64,000 nucleotides of DNA, taken from Plazaster borealis. Lineage: Eukaryota > Echinodermata > Asteroidea > Forcipulatida > Labidiasteridae. The DNA is taken from contig CM037461.1 in the NCBI GenBank assembly GCA_021014325.1, positions 12,801,501 through 12,865,500 of the forward strand, in the 5' to 3' direction. The notes under the pieces are model-generated. The model saw nothing but the letters and a program-made list of their open reading frames with translations. It had not been told where the DNA came from and searched no databases. A program made the position numbers and the translations under genes. This document shows positions 48,101 through 56,430 of this stretch, in pieces. The stretch's first letter is position 1. Each line of letters starts with the position of its first letter.

Positions 48101-51100
48101 TGTCCCCATGTGGACCCAATGGTGTCCCCATAGGGACACCATGGTGGCCCATGGGGACACCATGGTGGCCCATGGGGTCACCATGGCGTCCACATGGGGA
48201 CACCATGGTGACCCATGGTGTCCCAATGGGCTGACATGGTGTCCCCATGGGCCACCATGGTGTCCCCATGGGCCACCATGGTGTTCACATGGGCCACCAT
48301 GGTGACCCCATGGGTCACCATGGTGTCCATAAGGACCACCATGGTGTTCATATGGGCCATCATGGTGTTCATGGTGTTCAACATGGGGCTTTCACCACAA
48401 TACCCATGGGACCCCATGGGTCACCATGGTGTCCATAAGGACCACCATGGTGTTCATATGGGCCACCATGGTGTTCATGGTGTTCAACATGGGGCTTTCA
48501 CCACAATACCCATGGGACCCCGTGGGGTCCCATGGGGTCCCCTTGGGAACCCCATGGGGAACTCATGGGAGTTTTCCATAAGGGTATATCGCTCGATCAT
48601 CCACGCTACCAGAGTGCGAACAACCATGATTCTAGACTTCATTGAGAGCTGACCTGCATCCAATTCTTTAAGGATCACTGCCTCGTTTGCCATATCATGA
48701 AGTATTGCTTTTACATCCTAGTCACAGGTGATAGAACAAATATTTCAGACTCTATAAAAAGGCATGCTATGACATACTTGGCCTTTTAAGATCCTCGCCT
48801 CTAAGAGATGATTTGCACAAACAGTCATAGTTGCCCCCAAATCAGCAGGCATCCTATGTGTGATGTTGAATAATTTTTGGCTTCAGTAGGGATCAGTGAT
48901 AAAATTAGCTAAAGGTTGTTGGTTTGCATTCAGTTAACATTTAAATACAATTGTTTGACCAGCCATTAAATGAAGTTACAAATGCACCATGACGATCATC
49001 TTGACTCTGGCATTGAGCATGTGGTCCCGATGTGGAAGGTACGTTTTCTTCATCAGCTGGTACTGGTGCATCTTGAATTTGAACACAACTCTTGTTGGCA
49101 TCACTGTTTGCTGGGGTCTGAAAGAAAGTAAATAAAGGTACAAAGTCTGAACAAATACCGACTGCTTGCGAAGGAAGCTTTTTCTCTGATCACCTCCCAA
49201 GATAACTGGCAACCACTTAACTAGTATCAGAACATTGGCACAGACTCATGCAACATGTGGTAGGCCCTACAAAGGGAAGTAGTTTTTAACCATAGAATGA
49301 TAGGTTTTATGATAACCTTTTCCCCTCTTGTAAAAAAATCAGAGAACTATAACCACACTATTTCATATCATGATGACAAGTATTTTGATAATCAGGAAAC
49401 TAAAAGGTCATAATCCACTTGTTGATGGCTCTATGTAGAGATTATAAGGTACCTTTTTAGCAGCAATGGCATCATCAGGTCATCAATCAGCATGCAGCAA
49501 AGTAAGAGCAGTGTCTTCAGGAAATTTTGCTCCTCAAAGTGACATAGTGCAGTGGCGACTGATGATCTAAGTTGATAGCTTGCAAAGGATGATAATCTAT
49601 TAGTGAATTCACGCTTCTTACTTCTATCTCTTGGGTCACTCTTGGCTGTACCTCATATGAGTGAAGGTGCCGATTATACCCAATAGTATGCCACTTGTCA
49701 CTACCATGTACACATTCAGCTCCCTAACAAGCACATTTGTTACCTTTCCAAACATTGGCTGGTGGTCATATTCATATTTGTCAATAACCAGCATCTGATG
49801 CCTCTTGTACTGGATTCCATTAACCTTGCACCAATTTGCAACAAATATGTCGTCATACAGTCCAACATGAAGTTCCTGTGAAATAACTTCAGCAAATTCC
49901 AGTGACAAAAGCAACACTGATGACCCAGGGCCTACTTCAACATGTTTCTCTTGATGTGTTTTATTTGATAACATGTTGTAGCACAACTGTATTTGGTGCC
50001 TGTAAGCAAATGTTTTGCCAATGTTTTGAAAGTTGCAGACTATGTGGGACAATCTCCTTGAAAAGTTGTGCTTAGCTTCAAATCTCATAACCCAAAGATG
50101 TAGAAGAGGGCCTACTTGTTCAACAGCATGAGGATAATGTATCATGAAATGATGTTTAGGCTTGAGATGTCTTTCATTGAACAACTGCAGATAGTACAAG
50201 TGGTGATCCCTGATCAAATGCTTCATGTAAATGAGCTCTTCTTTGCTTATGGAAGGTGCAAATATCAACTTCATGCAGTCTAGTAAGAGAAGAATCAGTT
50301 CCCAGTGAATGTCACCTTCTGGCACCAGCTGTCCAATAATAAGAGGTAGATTGCGAATTAAACACCACATTTGTGCAGCATTTTGCCCTGGTGAAGAATC
50401 TGGATTGTTTACTGCTCCCTCGCTTATTGGTACAGGTTTATCCTTTGATTCATGACTGCCATAATTGAAACTCAAAATTCGTGAGTTCAAAGTGTCCAGA
50501 GTGAAACAACCTTTTCTGATCAGCTCTTTCAACACTAGCTTCATTTCAAGGGGGCATATCCCCTCAAGCAGATCATGCATTATATCAAATGCTACATTGT
50601 TCACAATGTGAAAATATGGTAGTTCATTAAGGGGGCATGGACCTTTGATTCCAGTACTTGGCAGGTCGTTTTGCTCAAGGTCAGTCTCATAGTTCTCCCT
50701 TGTACGTAAATAATTGTGATTCTCGGTTGCAGCATACCACAATTCATTTCTGTGTATTTTGCATCTCCGACAAGGATAGTTTGCAGTAAAGCCTTCAGCA
50801 AGGCCAAAAAGTGAGTGAATTCCCAAATTATCTCCCACTACCTGAGCAATCACAACTTTGACAACTCCATGGAACTCAGCAGAATCTATCTCTAGTCCTT
50901 CAGTACACAGATCCTTCAAATCTCTGATCAGAGGTTCAAATATTTGTCCATATCCAAACTGTTTACTGTAGCCACAGTTGAACAACAAAAGCAGGAATAT
51001 GCTGCTAAGAACAGATCGAATTTTGGGTGGCACATTCAAGATGGAGAAATAGGCAGCAGTTAATTTATGAATACCTGCCTTTGGGCTAAGAGGATTTGAA

Positions 51101-53491
51101 ACCTCAAAGTCATCAATATAGAGAACTAGTTTGATCGTTTTCTTTGATGAAAACAGATTACTCTCTTGGCATAACCGTCCATCGTGAAAATCTTTCAGGC
51201 AACCATCTTCACTTGGTACATGAGCTTCCATAAGTTTCCAAATGTTTTCAGCCTCCAGCAACTTTTTCAATAAAGCCTTTATAGGTATATACTGATAAGT
51301 CATTTGACGTACCGCTTGTTGGACATTACCTGTCGCTAAATTGTTTCGTTGAAAATATCCAACACCAAGTGGTACTTCACAAGGCTTGATAAAGTTCTGA
51401 CAGCTTTCAAAGTACTTCTTCTGCCTGTAAGCGGTTGAAAACTTTCCATAAGGATTTGTTATAGTTGGGTTTTCAAAACACTCCATCAATTGAACAAGTT
51501 CTGGATCTCCCTGCTCAATTCCTTTATTTTCAGCAAAACTTATTGTTTTTCTTTTCAGAAAAGTTACAATGTCAGATGACAAACTAGATGCATTATTAAC
51601 AACTCTTGTTACACTCGACTGCACGACACTGCTTGAAGCCAATAACTCTGCAACAACTGAAGCAGCCTTTTCTTCAATTTCTACCTCACCGAATTCATTC
51701 CAATTTAAGTTCTCATGAGCATCTTCAACAACATCATCATTAATATTTTCACCATTGTCAAAATGAGCTGCCATCTGATCTTCATCATTATGTCTGTGTT
51801 CATCATGTCTGTGGCCATCTCCATGTTTCGAAGTTAAATGGCGAGTGAAAGTAGTGATGTATTTATGTTCTTTCACATCCGTTCTGGCTGCATACTATGT
51901 TCTCAATAAAAACATGACCATCCAAGCATCTATGGAGATTTCTTAAGTGCCACAGTAAATTTGTAGTGTCCCCCTCAATGAGGTTCCCACATTTTGGACA
52001 AAGAAAACCCATGTCAACCACACATGTACTTCATTCATACCTCTTTCTCTAACAACGAAGACAAGCGGCTTTTTAGCTTGAGCCTGCGCCCTGCTATTGG
52101 AACCATCTCCTTGAGTAAGTTGTCGTCCCCTGCCAACAACATGAATGCTTCCTGATCAATTTCGTTGTCTAGAAGAAAATGAAAAGGATACACACAAAAA
52201 AATTAAATCATGTAGTGATGGTAATGTAAGACAACATACATTTATTTCAATGTCCTTATATGTGTATGTTTGAAAAAAGAGGGTGAAGTTAGCAAAAACA
52301 CCTGACACAAAAACTAGAAACTCCCTAAAGACAGACAAATAAATTAAAATAATTAAAACATCCATTATACCAATATAAGGTATGCAACTTGGTTTAAAGC
52401 TCAACAACTAGACAATGAACAGGGTCCCAAAAGTTCTAAGACACCCCACACCCCTTCAAAAAATTAAAGAATTTATAATAAATACAAAACTATTTAATAA
52501 ACTACCCTAGACTTTTTTTTGTATTTATATAAATAATGTTTAGATAGAGGGCCTCTAGTATTATCAGTCTATACTTCAGTGGTTGAAGACTATTTGAACA
52601 TGATTATTTCCAAAAACTGTAGACCTATATTTCTATTAAAATAAATATTTCTTTCAAAAGGAGAAGTACTGACAATCCAAAACTGCCATACAACTACATG
52701 GTAGTTGTGGGGGGGGGGAGGGGGTATTGAGGAATATTACCCATCCAAAGAATGAAAAGACAGGCAGGTTCAAGATGGCTTAGAGATTGTGTTTGGTTTG
52801 TTTAAAGCTATAGAAAAACTGGTAGGTTGTTCAGATGATCCATGAAAACATCAGTTTATTTTCAACAGTAAAACGTAAAACGTTGAAATGAATGGAACAT
52901 TCCATCTTTCAACTCATGAAAAAATTATTACCATTGCACTCATAAACATTCATTATTTCTGTAATACTGATTACTAATTATTAAGTAAACTAGTAGTAGT
53001 ACATTTAAGTATGACAGCAGATGTCAACATTTCGAGAGAAAAAAAGAACAGCACCCTCAACATGATGATGTAACTATCGGGTAGTTTTGTAAGCCTATTT
53101 TATTAAGTCTAATTACTCTAATTAAAACTAAGTTAAGTACATTCAGAAGTAAAACAATGTGATTCACACTTTACTGTAAAATTGTCCATGTTTTAACATT
53201 TCAATTGCAATGTACAGGGATTATACATTCACTCACATACATGACATTCCCCAGGCTACAATTACTGAACAACTCGACACCGGTAGGCCTACGTACTATT
53301 TTGTGTATACTTTTGTTTAAGTTATGTATGTACTGTACATACGCTAACAATACATTGAACTAAACTGATGGACGTTACAATAAAAAAAGAAAATGACCGT
53401 GACGAAAATGCCACACAAAATTACCTTCGAAAACACTCGTTAGAGCCTCCATCCCCCAATCTTTCAGCATCCCTCGGACGAAGTCGTCCAT
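27194..53491 (-). CDS. SAM-domain accessory protein of the outer element, 10 exons, exon 4 split by the inner transposon
   Basis: Exons (high to low coordinate): 53491-53425, 52168-52041, 49117-48980, 48717-48587 plus 30530-30522 (exon 4, split), 30237-30153, 29903-29744, 29114-28933, 28631-28499, 28161-28010, 27529-27194. All junctions have GT/AG and matching phases; the total is 1521 bp (506 aa). Exons 1-2 encode a SAM-like domain (FVRGMLKDWGMEALTSVFE...LLKEMVPIAGRRLKLKSRL). Exon 3 is an acidic Ser/Gln linker. Exons 4-10 resemble the C-terminal part of SAMD3-like proteins common in fish and invertebrate genomes: VRTLVAWMIERY, LAKALVKQFPKLKD, GYLEYRLVNVRKRS and, at the end, PHVLLLRHALKPDQVFVVCD. 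An in-frame ATG at 53602 is an alternative start. The role is unknown; I infer an accessory function in transposition. The 18-kb insertion almost certainly disables this copy. Confidence 0.75.
30531..31250. repeat. Left subterminal CCATGG minisatellite of the inner element
   Basis: Units of ~72-85 bp from about 30775 to 31170, each with GGAATTTCATGGGAATTTRC, CCCATGCCATTTCCCAC and CCATGTWACATGGTGGATGGCC. CCCATGGG-like palindromes are dense throughout. Open frames here arise from the repeat and are not genes. Confidence 0.88.
31251..32371. other. Non-coding interior of the inner element
   Basis: AT-rich DNA downstream of the coiled-coil/BEN-like gene. I see no exon or repeat. Confidence 0.5.
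32372..36196 (-). CDS. Coiled-coil/BEN-like accessory protein of the inner element, 7 exons
   Basis: Exons: 36196-35992, 35653-35463, 34580-34421, 34100-34045, 33638-33561, 33010-32914, 32484-32372. Splice sites are GT/AG with matching phases; the total is exactly 900 bp (299 aa plus stop). Residues 1-68 begin MAGDNKGKYALVLWM, a KYALV-type module often found at the start of BEN-domain proteins. Residues ~70-130 are acidic with a basic patch (KPKPAKKPKM). Residues ~133-185 form a coiled coil with a CTNC motif. Residues ~235-299 (KVEAIV...HVHNKFPSVEPSMIKQTMAYKL) resemble the C-terminal half of a BEN domain, a DNA-binding fold. It is transcribed away from the transposase. By analogy with plant TNPA it may bind the subterminal CCATGG repeats; that is inference. 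Confidence 0.75.
34962..34985. repeat. 24-bp perfect palindrome in an intron
   Basis: Core CTTAAACGGCCGTTTAAG, extended outward by an imperfect stem (TAAAAGAGT...ACTCTTTTA) to about 34945-35001. Possible MITE end or extruding hairpin. Confidence 0.7.
36197..36775. promoter_or_regulatory. Bidirectional promoter region between the two inner-element genes
   Basis: 579 bp separate the divergent start codons. It is richer in CpG than its surroundings (GCGCGC, GGCCGGGACG near 36280-36360) and contains three overlapping TGTACATGTAC-type palindromes at 36510-36542. I could not identify a TATA box with confidence. Confidence 0.5.
36776..41142 (+). pseudogene. TNP2/DUF4218-type CMC transposase of the inner element, 3 exons, one frameshift near the end
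   Basis: Exon 1 36776-36949 (MEEGHEQRNSRSCYKRYLWN, basic), exon 2 38175-38294 (acidic) and exon 3 38802-41142. All phases are 0 with GT/AG sites, giving 770 codons up to TAG at 40818. The conserved C-terminus (YGKVTRRNSYTVKFENG...) continues one frame over to 41142, so a one-base indel near 40815 is likely. Domain signs: two CxxC pairs (CSNC...CTGC), SIWPLQCVINELPPKAR, GLWFGDKKPDPAVFL, C-D-S-V-A-R, CAWC, VDYLHNTLLGV, and the DUF4218 block HQLLHAVQTVRNWGPLWV with FESQNG and LFHGTQGV. This is the EnSpm/CACTA DDE transposase that cuts and joins element ends. Apart from the indel the copy looks well kept, which fits recent activity. Confidence 0.85.
41143..41905. other. Non-coding, downstream of the transposase
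   Basis: AT-rich; includes likely 3' UTR. No gene or clear repeat seen. Confidence 0.5.
41906..42148. repeat. Hairpin made of two inverted tRNA-like sequences
   Basis: Arms 41906-42004 and 42050-42148 are near-complementary. Each contains a tRNA-like unit: 42004-41935 (minus) and 42050-42120 (plus), with box A (TAGTTCAGTTGGTAGAGCG in the plus copy) and box B (GGTTCAAATCC). The anticodon stem does not pair properly and T33 is missing, so these are tRNA-derived repeats, not working tRNA genes. Confidence 0.75.
42160..43440. mobile_element. 1.28-kb inverted-repeat element (ACCCAGTCAGTTTCCC ends)
   Basis: A perfect 26-bp inverted repeat (42160-42185 and 43415-43440) beginning ACCCAGTCAGTTTCCCTTG. 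The interior has no gene. It holds a ~107-bp near-duplication around GCCAGACTAAAGTACGCCCTCT (about 43270-43400). No clear target duplication. Confidence 0.6.
42259..42314. repeat. Copy of an inverted repeat matching 46040-46092
   Basis: AGGCGAGAGATCTTTTCTCC... through CACCTGG is inverted at 46040-46092 (CCAGGTGGGATACC...GATCTCTCGCCT). The pair could bound a 3.8-kb element, but it overlaps 42160-43440 in a way that simple nesting cannot explain. Confidence 0.6.
43700..44610. repeat. Three-copy tandem repeat, ~255-318 bp
   Basis: TTACGTCTRA...TTCAACATCTTAGG recurs at 43791, 44109 and 44364. Each copy continues with AATTGTATCC, GACCGCACATG-like and GCCTGATGATGCTCAG blocks. A fourth copy is partial (to ~44610). 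The first copy has extra sequence of about 60 bp. Confidence 0.8.
44611..46039. other. Non-coding stretch with one exon-like segment
   Basis: Mostly AT-rich. 45650-45743 (+) reads MSFVDIFGVFGPIKSKDG... and ends at CAG|GTAAAA, so it could be a first exon. I found no partner exon and recognise no family. Confidence 0.25.
46040..46092. repeat. Inverted partner of 42259-42314
   Basis: Reverse complement of 42259-42314 with a few differences, rich in C/G runs. Confidence 0.6.
46093..46984. other. No feature seen
   Basis: AT-rich, with a G run at ~46145-46157. I see no gene, exon or repeat. Confidence 0.5.
46985..48584. repeat. Right subterminal CCATGG minisatellite of the inner element
   Basis: Short units of roughly 24 bp (GGGCCACCATGGTGTTYAC) in irregular tandem, with a ~110-bp duplication at 48310-48510. 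Every unit carries the palindrome CCACCATGGTGG or CCATGG. Because the unit length is often a multiple of three, long open frames appear on both strands; these are artefacts. Confidence 0.92.
49636..52012 (-). pseudogene. C2H2 zinc-finger/transposase-like protein of the outer element
   Basis: The first piece, 52012-51863, has a zinc-finger-like start (MGFLCPKCGN...LLWHLRNLH...CSQNGC). A one-base frame change at 51863-51876 separates it from the 746-codon frame 51876-49636. That frame continues the second finger (TTFTRHLTSKH) and then reads like a large transposase-like family common in cnidarian, fish and echinoderm genomes: LYIDDFEVSNPLSP, VVGDNLGIHSLFG, CRRCK, GPCPLNELPYFHIV, FDIMHDLLEGICP and KPKHHFMIHYPHAVEQVGPL. 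The D-x-x-H-D-L-x-E-G motif parallels VDYLHNTLLG in the TNP2 gene, suggesting a related RNase-H-fold nuclease. It lies between exons 2 and 3 of the SAM gene on the same strand; its ATG is 28 bp past the exon 2 donor. I take it as the transposase of the outer element. Confidence 0.65.
52169..53424 (-). other. First intron of the SAM gene
   Basis: AT-rich, no repeat or exon recognised. A G-rich run lies near 52709-52723. Confidence 0.5.
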
Positions 53492-53690
53492 TTCAACAAT
53501 TCGTGGGTACAACAAACGTGTAAAAAGGGGAGATAAAGGCGCCAATGGTGCTGTTGTCTTCAAGTTCCAAACTTTCCAAAACTTTTTGGCAACAAACACC
53601 ATCAGCTCATGCGCAGCGCATGCGCATACGACAATATAGGGCGCCCCCTCGTAGCAATGCGGGAAACCCGTATGCGTCCGTGAAGTTGAC
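53492..53690 (-). promoter_or_regulatory. Promoter/5' UTR region of the SAM gene
   Basis: Lies between the start codon and the right arm. It is more GC- and CpG-rich than its surroundings (GCGCAGCGCATGCGCATACG near 53615, GGGCGCCCCC). TGCGCATGC-type motifs resemble NRF1 sites. This assignment rests on position only. Confidence 0.4.
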
Positions 53691-53882
53691 TAGAATCAGA
53701 GTCAAACTTGATTATTGGTCAATTTACAGCCCAATGTTTACTAAATTCCCAGTCAGTTTTACACGACTAAACAAAACAGTTATTATTTTTAACTAGATTG
53801 TTACATGTTTAACTGCATTCCTAGTCAATTTTCTTGAACTAGGAAATCTAGTCAATATTTTGACTAGGTTGTTATTAGAGTG
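53691..53882. repeat. Right subterminal arm and inverted repeat of the outer element
   Basis: Dense CTAGTCAA and TTGACTAG units (53829-53870), ending TTATTAGAGTG, the inverted counterpart of 25065-25075. Confidence 0.8.
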
Positions 53883-53992
53883 TGGCCTGACGGCTATAAA
53901 AACCAAACCAAGCACATTTCTGCCAGTCCTCATTCTCGTTAGTCAGGAACAGATGTAAACTGTAAAAATATTGTGCCCAAACGATGAACCAG
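53883..53992 (+). other. 110-bp unexplained segment between transposon end and satellite
   Basis: It belongs neither to the satellite nor, by its end, to the transposon. It contains TATAAAA at 53895-53901 and TCATTC at 53930-53935, about 30 bp downstream, which together look like a core promoter with an echinoderm-type cap site. The satellite restarts at 53993 with TAGGCGCC. Confidence 0.5.
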
Positions 53993-55072
53993 TAGGCGCC
54001 CCCAATTGATTAGCCCACTCATTAAATCAGCCTAACTAATTGAATATTTGCATAATACCAGCCCGTGTGCGAATTTTTAAACAAGTTCCAGATTAAACAC
54101 GCAAATACCTAATCTTCCTTTGAAAATTTTTATCGTAAAAATATAAAATCTTCATTTTTTTCTTCACAGATGTCTTTCTTATATCACAAACCATCATGCC
54201 TAGGCGCCCCCAATTAATTAGCCCACTAATTAAATCAGCCTAAATAACTGAATATTTGCATAATACCAGCCCGTGTGCGAATTTTTAAACAAGTTCCAGA
54301 TTAAACACGCAAATACCTAATCTTCATTTGAAAAGTTTTTATCGTAAAAACATAAAATCTTCAGTTTTTTCTTCACAGATGTCTTCCTTATATCCCAAAC
54401 CATCATGCCTAGGCGCCCCCAATAAATTAGTCCACTAATTAGATCAGCCTAACTAATTGAATATTTGCATATAATTAGCCCGTGTGCAAAAATACTTCAA
54501 AAATTGTATACTAAACACGCAAGTACCTAATTTTCCTTTGAAAAGTTTTCATCGTAAAGACATGAAATCTTCAGTTTTATCTTCATACACGTCTTCCTTA
54601 TATCCCAAACCATCATGCCTAGGCGCCCCCAATTAATTAGTCCACTAATTAGATCAGCCTAACTAATTGAATATTTGCATATAATTAGCCCGTGTGCGAA
54701 TTTGTAAACAAGTTCCAGACTAAACACGCAAATACCTAATCTTCATTTGAAAAGTTTTCATCGTAAAAACATAAAATCTTCAGTTTTTTTATCACAGATG
54801 TCTTCCTTATGTCCCAAACCATCATGCCTAGGCGCCCCCAATTAATTAGTCCACTAATTAGCTCAGCCCAACTAATTAAACAATTGCATAATTACAGCCC
54901 GTGTGCAAATTTACTATAGTTCCAGATTAATAAACACTCAAATACATAAATTTCATTTGAAAAGTTGTCATCGTAAAAACATAGATGTCTTCATAGATGT
55001 CTTCCTTTTATCCAAAACCATTATGCCCTGTCGCCCCCAATTAAATAGTCTACGAATTAACTCAGCCCAGTT
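53993..55072. repeat. ~208-bp satellite, block 2 (about 5 monomers)
   Basis: Same monomer as 21472-25064. It resumes with TAGGCGCCCCC, exactly where block 1 broke off after CATGCCTA. The last two monomers are diverged (CCTGTCGCCCCC instead of CCTAGGCGCCCCC). Confidence 0.93.
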
Positions 55073-55240
55073 AAATTTAGGTAGTTGTACTAGTAAATTC
55101 GCATACGGGCTAACATTATGCAAATATTCAATTAATAATTGAATATTTGCATAATGTTAGCCCGTATGCGAATTTACTATTGAATATTTGCATAATGTTA
55201 GCCCGTATGCGAATTTACTAGTACAACTACCTAAATTTCA
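55073..55240. repeat. Inverted and tandem duplication at the satellite edge
   Basis: AAATTTAGGTAGTTGTACTA... with GCATACGGGCTAAC at 55073-55130 is followed by its inverse twice in tandem (TTGAATATTTGCATAATG..., about 42 bp each), forming a hairpin made from satellite sequence. Confidence 0.75.
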
Positions 55241-55588
55241 TTTGAAAAGTTGTCATCGATCGATGTGTATCAATCCTTCATAAAACTGTCACCAAATTTC
55301 AATCGGGGATGGATTAGTGATTTTTTTGTAGATTTCTACATGCAACAATTGGATCAAAGAGAAGGTGTTGGTCAAACCTGTGCTGCACTAGGCCTACTGT
55401 GCTCTGAAACCAGTGCAATTCAATAGGGGAGTGGTAACAGTCTCGACATACCGTTCGGTGCAGAGGAAATGTATCAGCGATCAGTGGTGTAACATCATTA
55501 TTATGCCCTCTTCTTAGAAACTCTCATTTCATGCTTTTAGTCATCGATAAGATAACAAAATGTATATGCTGTTACGATTCAATGTCGC
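55241..55588. other. No feature seen
   Basis: Unique-looking sequence between the satellite edge and the CAGGGG element. GTCGC at 55584-55588 is the left target copy of that element. Confidence 0.5.
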
Positions 55589-55839
55589 CAGGGGTGGATA
55601 CAGGGGGGCGTGGGGGGCGTAGGCCCCCCCTCTTTCCGTCAGCAAAAAAACAAAAGCAAACACTTTTTTAATTTTTTTAATTATTTGTTTAGTACTGCCT
55701 GTCCAAGATAATACGACAGTAAGCTTGAATTTGAGAAACGATCTTACCCACTATGTTTTTAATGAATATGCATGAAACCAGATAATACATCAAGTAGATC
55801 CAAACGTGAGATTTGTGGTATTACAATTTTCTTTGAGTA

Positions 55840-56430
55840 AAATTAGGAGATTGATATGGATCAAAAGTGCAAAGTGTGTTTATTTCTCTGTTTTAGGCAC
55901 ACAGAGGCTTGATTTTCACCCCTCAAAAGGCCAAAAGCTCAGCTTCCGGGGGCTTCGCACCCTGAACCCCAATCAGGGCTTCACCCCTGGACCCCACCAT
56001 CGATGTTACAGGAAAATTTCCCAGTATATTTAGAATTTCTCTGTTTTAGGCACACAGAGGCTTTATTTTTCACCCCTAAAAAAGCCAAAAGCTCAGAGCT
56101 TCCGGGGGCTTCGCCCCCTGGACCCCCATCAGGGCTTCACCCCTGGAACCCATCATCGATGTTACAGGAAAAAACTCCAGTCAATTTAGAAGCGTGAAAT
56201 GGATCAGAAGTGCTTAAAAAGTGTGTCTTCTCTGTTTAGGCACACAAAGCCTTTATTTTTCACCCCTCAAAAAGCCAAAACCTCAGAGCTTCCGGGGGAT
56301 TCGCCCCCTGGACTCCCATCGAGGCTTGACCCCTGGGCCCACCCATCAATGTTACAGAAAAAAATTCCAGTAAATTTAGAAGATTGATATTGATCTGAAT
56401 TGCTTAAAAAGTGTGTCTGTTTCTCTGTTT
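55840..56430. repeat. Three tandem ~180-bp repeats
   Basis: TTTCTCTGTTTTAGGCACAC begins each unit (near 55886, 56036, 56227), which continues with CTTCCGGGGGCTTCGCCCCC and ATCGATGTTACAGGAAAA-like blocks. Internal to the CAGGGG-ended element. Confidence 0.85.

Larger units (their letters stand above)
30531..48584. mobile_element. Inner 18,054-bp CMC-like transposon (CCCTTAYGGAAAA termini, TA target duplication)
   Basis: Left end CCCTTACGGAAAATCCCCGTG; reverse complement of the right end CCCTTATGGAAAACTCCCATG (17 of 21 identical). TA flanks both sides (30529-30530 and 48585-48586). Removing it plus one TA restores exon 4 of the SAM gene and its donor site, which confirms the boundaries independently. 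It carries a TNP2/DUF4218 transposase (+) and a divergent coiled-coil/BEN-like gene (-). Its two ends consist of CCATGG-rich minisatellites (30531-31250 and 46985-48584). A 2-bp TA duplication fits Mirage-type CMC elements better than the 3 bp usual for plant CACTA. Confidence 0.85.
25065..53882. mobile_element. Outer CMC-like DNA transposon (CACTCTAA termini) carrying a nested 18-kb element
   Basis: The left end CACTCTAAAAACACATTAG and the inverted right end (reverse complement CACTCTAATAACAACCTAG) form an inverted pair, followed in both arms by TAGTCAAA and TTGACTAG motifs. It interrupts the satellite. Its own length without the inner element is about 10.8 kb. On the minus strand it carries a SAM-domain gene (53491-27194) and, inside an intron of that gene, a C2H2/transposase-like gene (52012-49636). 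The left flank is TA, but the right flank is TG, and 110 bp separate the right end from the point where the satellite resumes with TA, so the target duplication is not clean. Confidence 0.8.

Noticed and set aside
47236..48652. Long overlapping open frames on both strands (MGHHGV/TMVTPW-type peptides)
   Set aside because: They come from the CCATGG minisatellite, whose ~24-bp unit is a multiple of three; the peptides are pure repeat with no domain.
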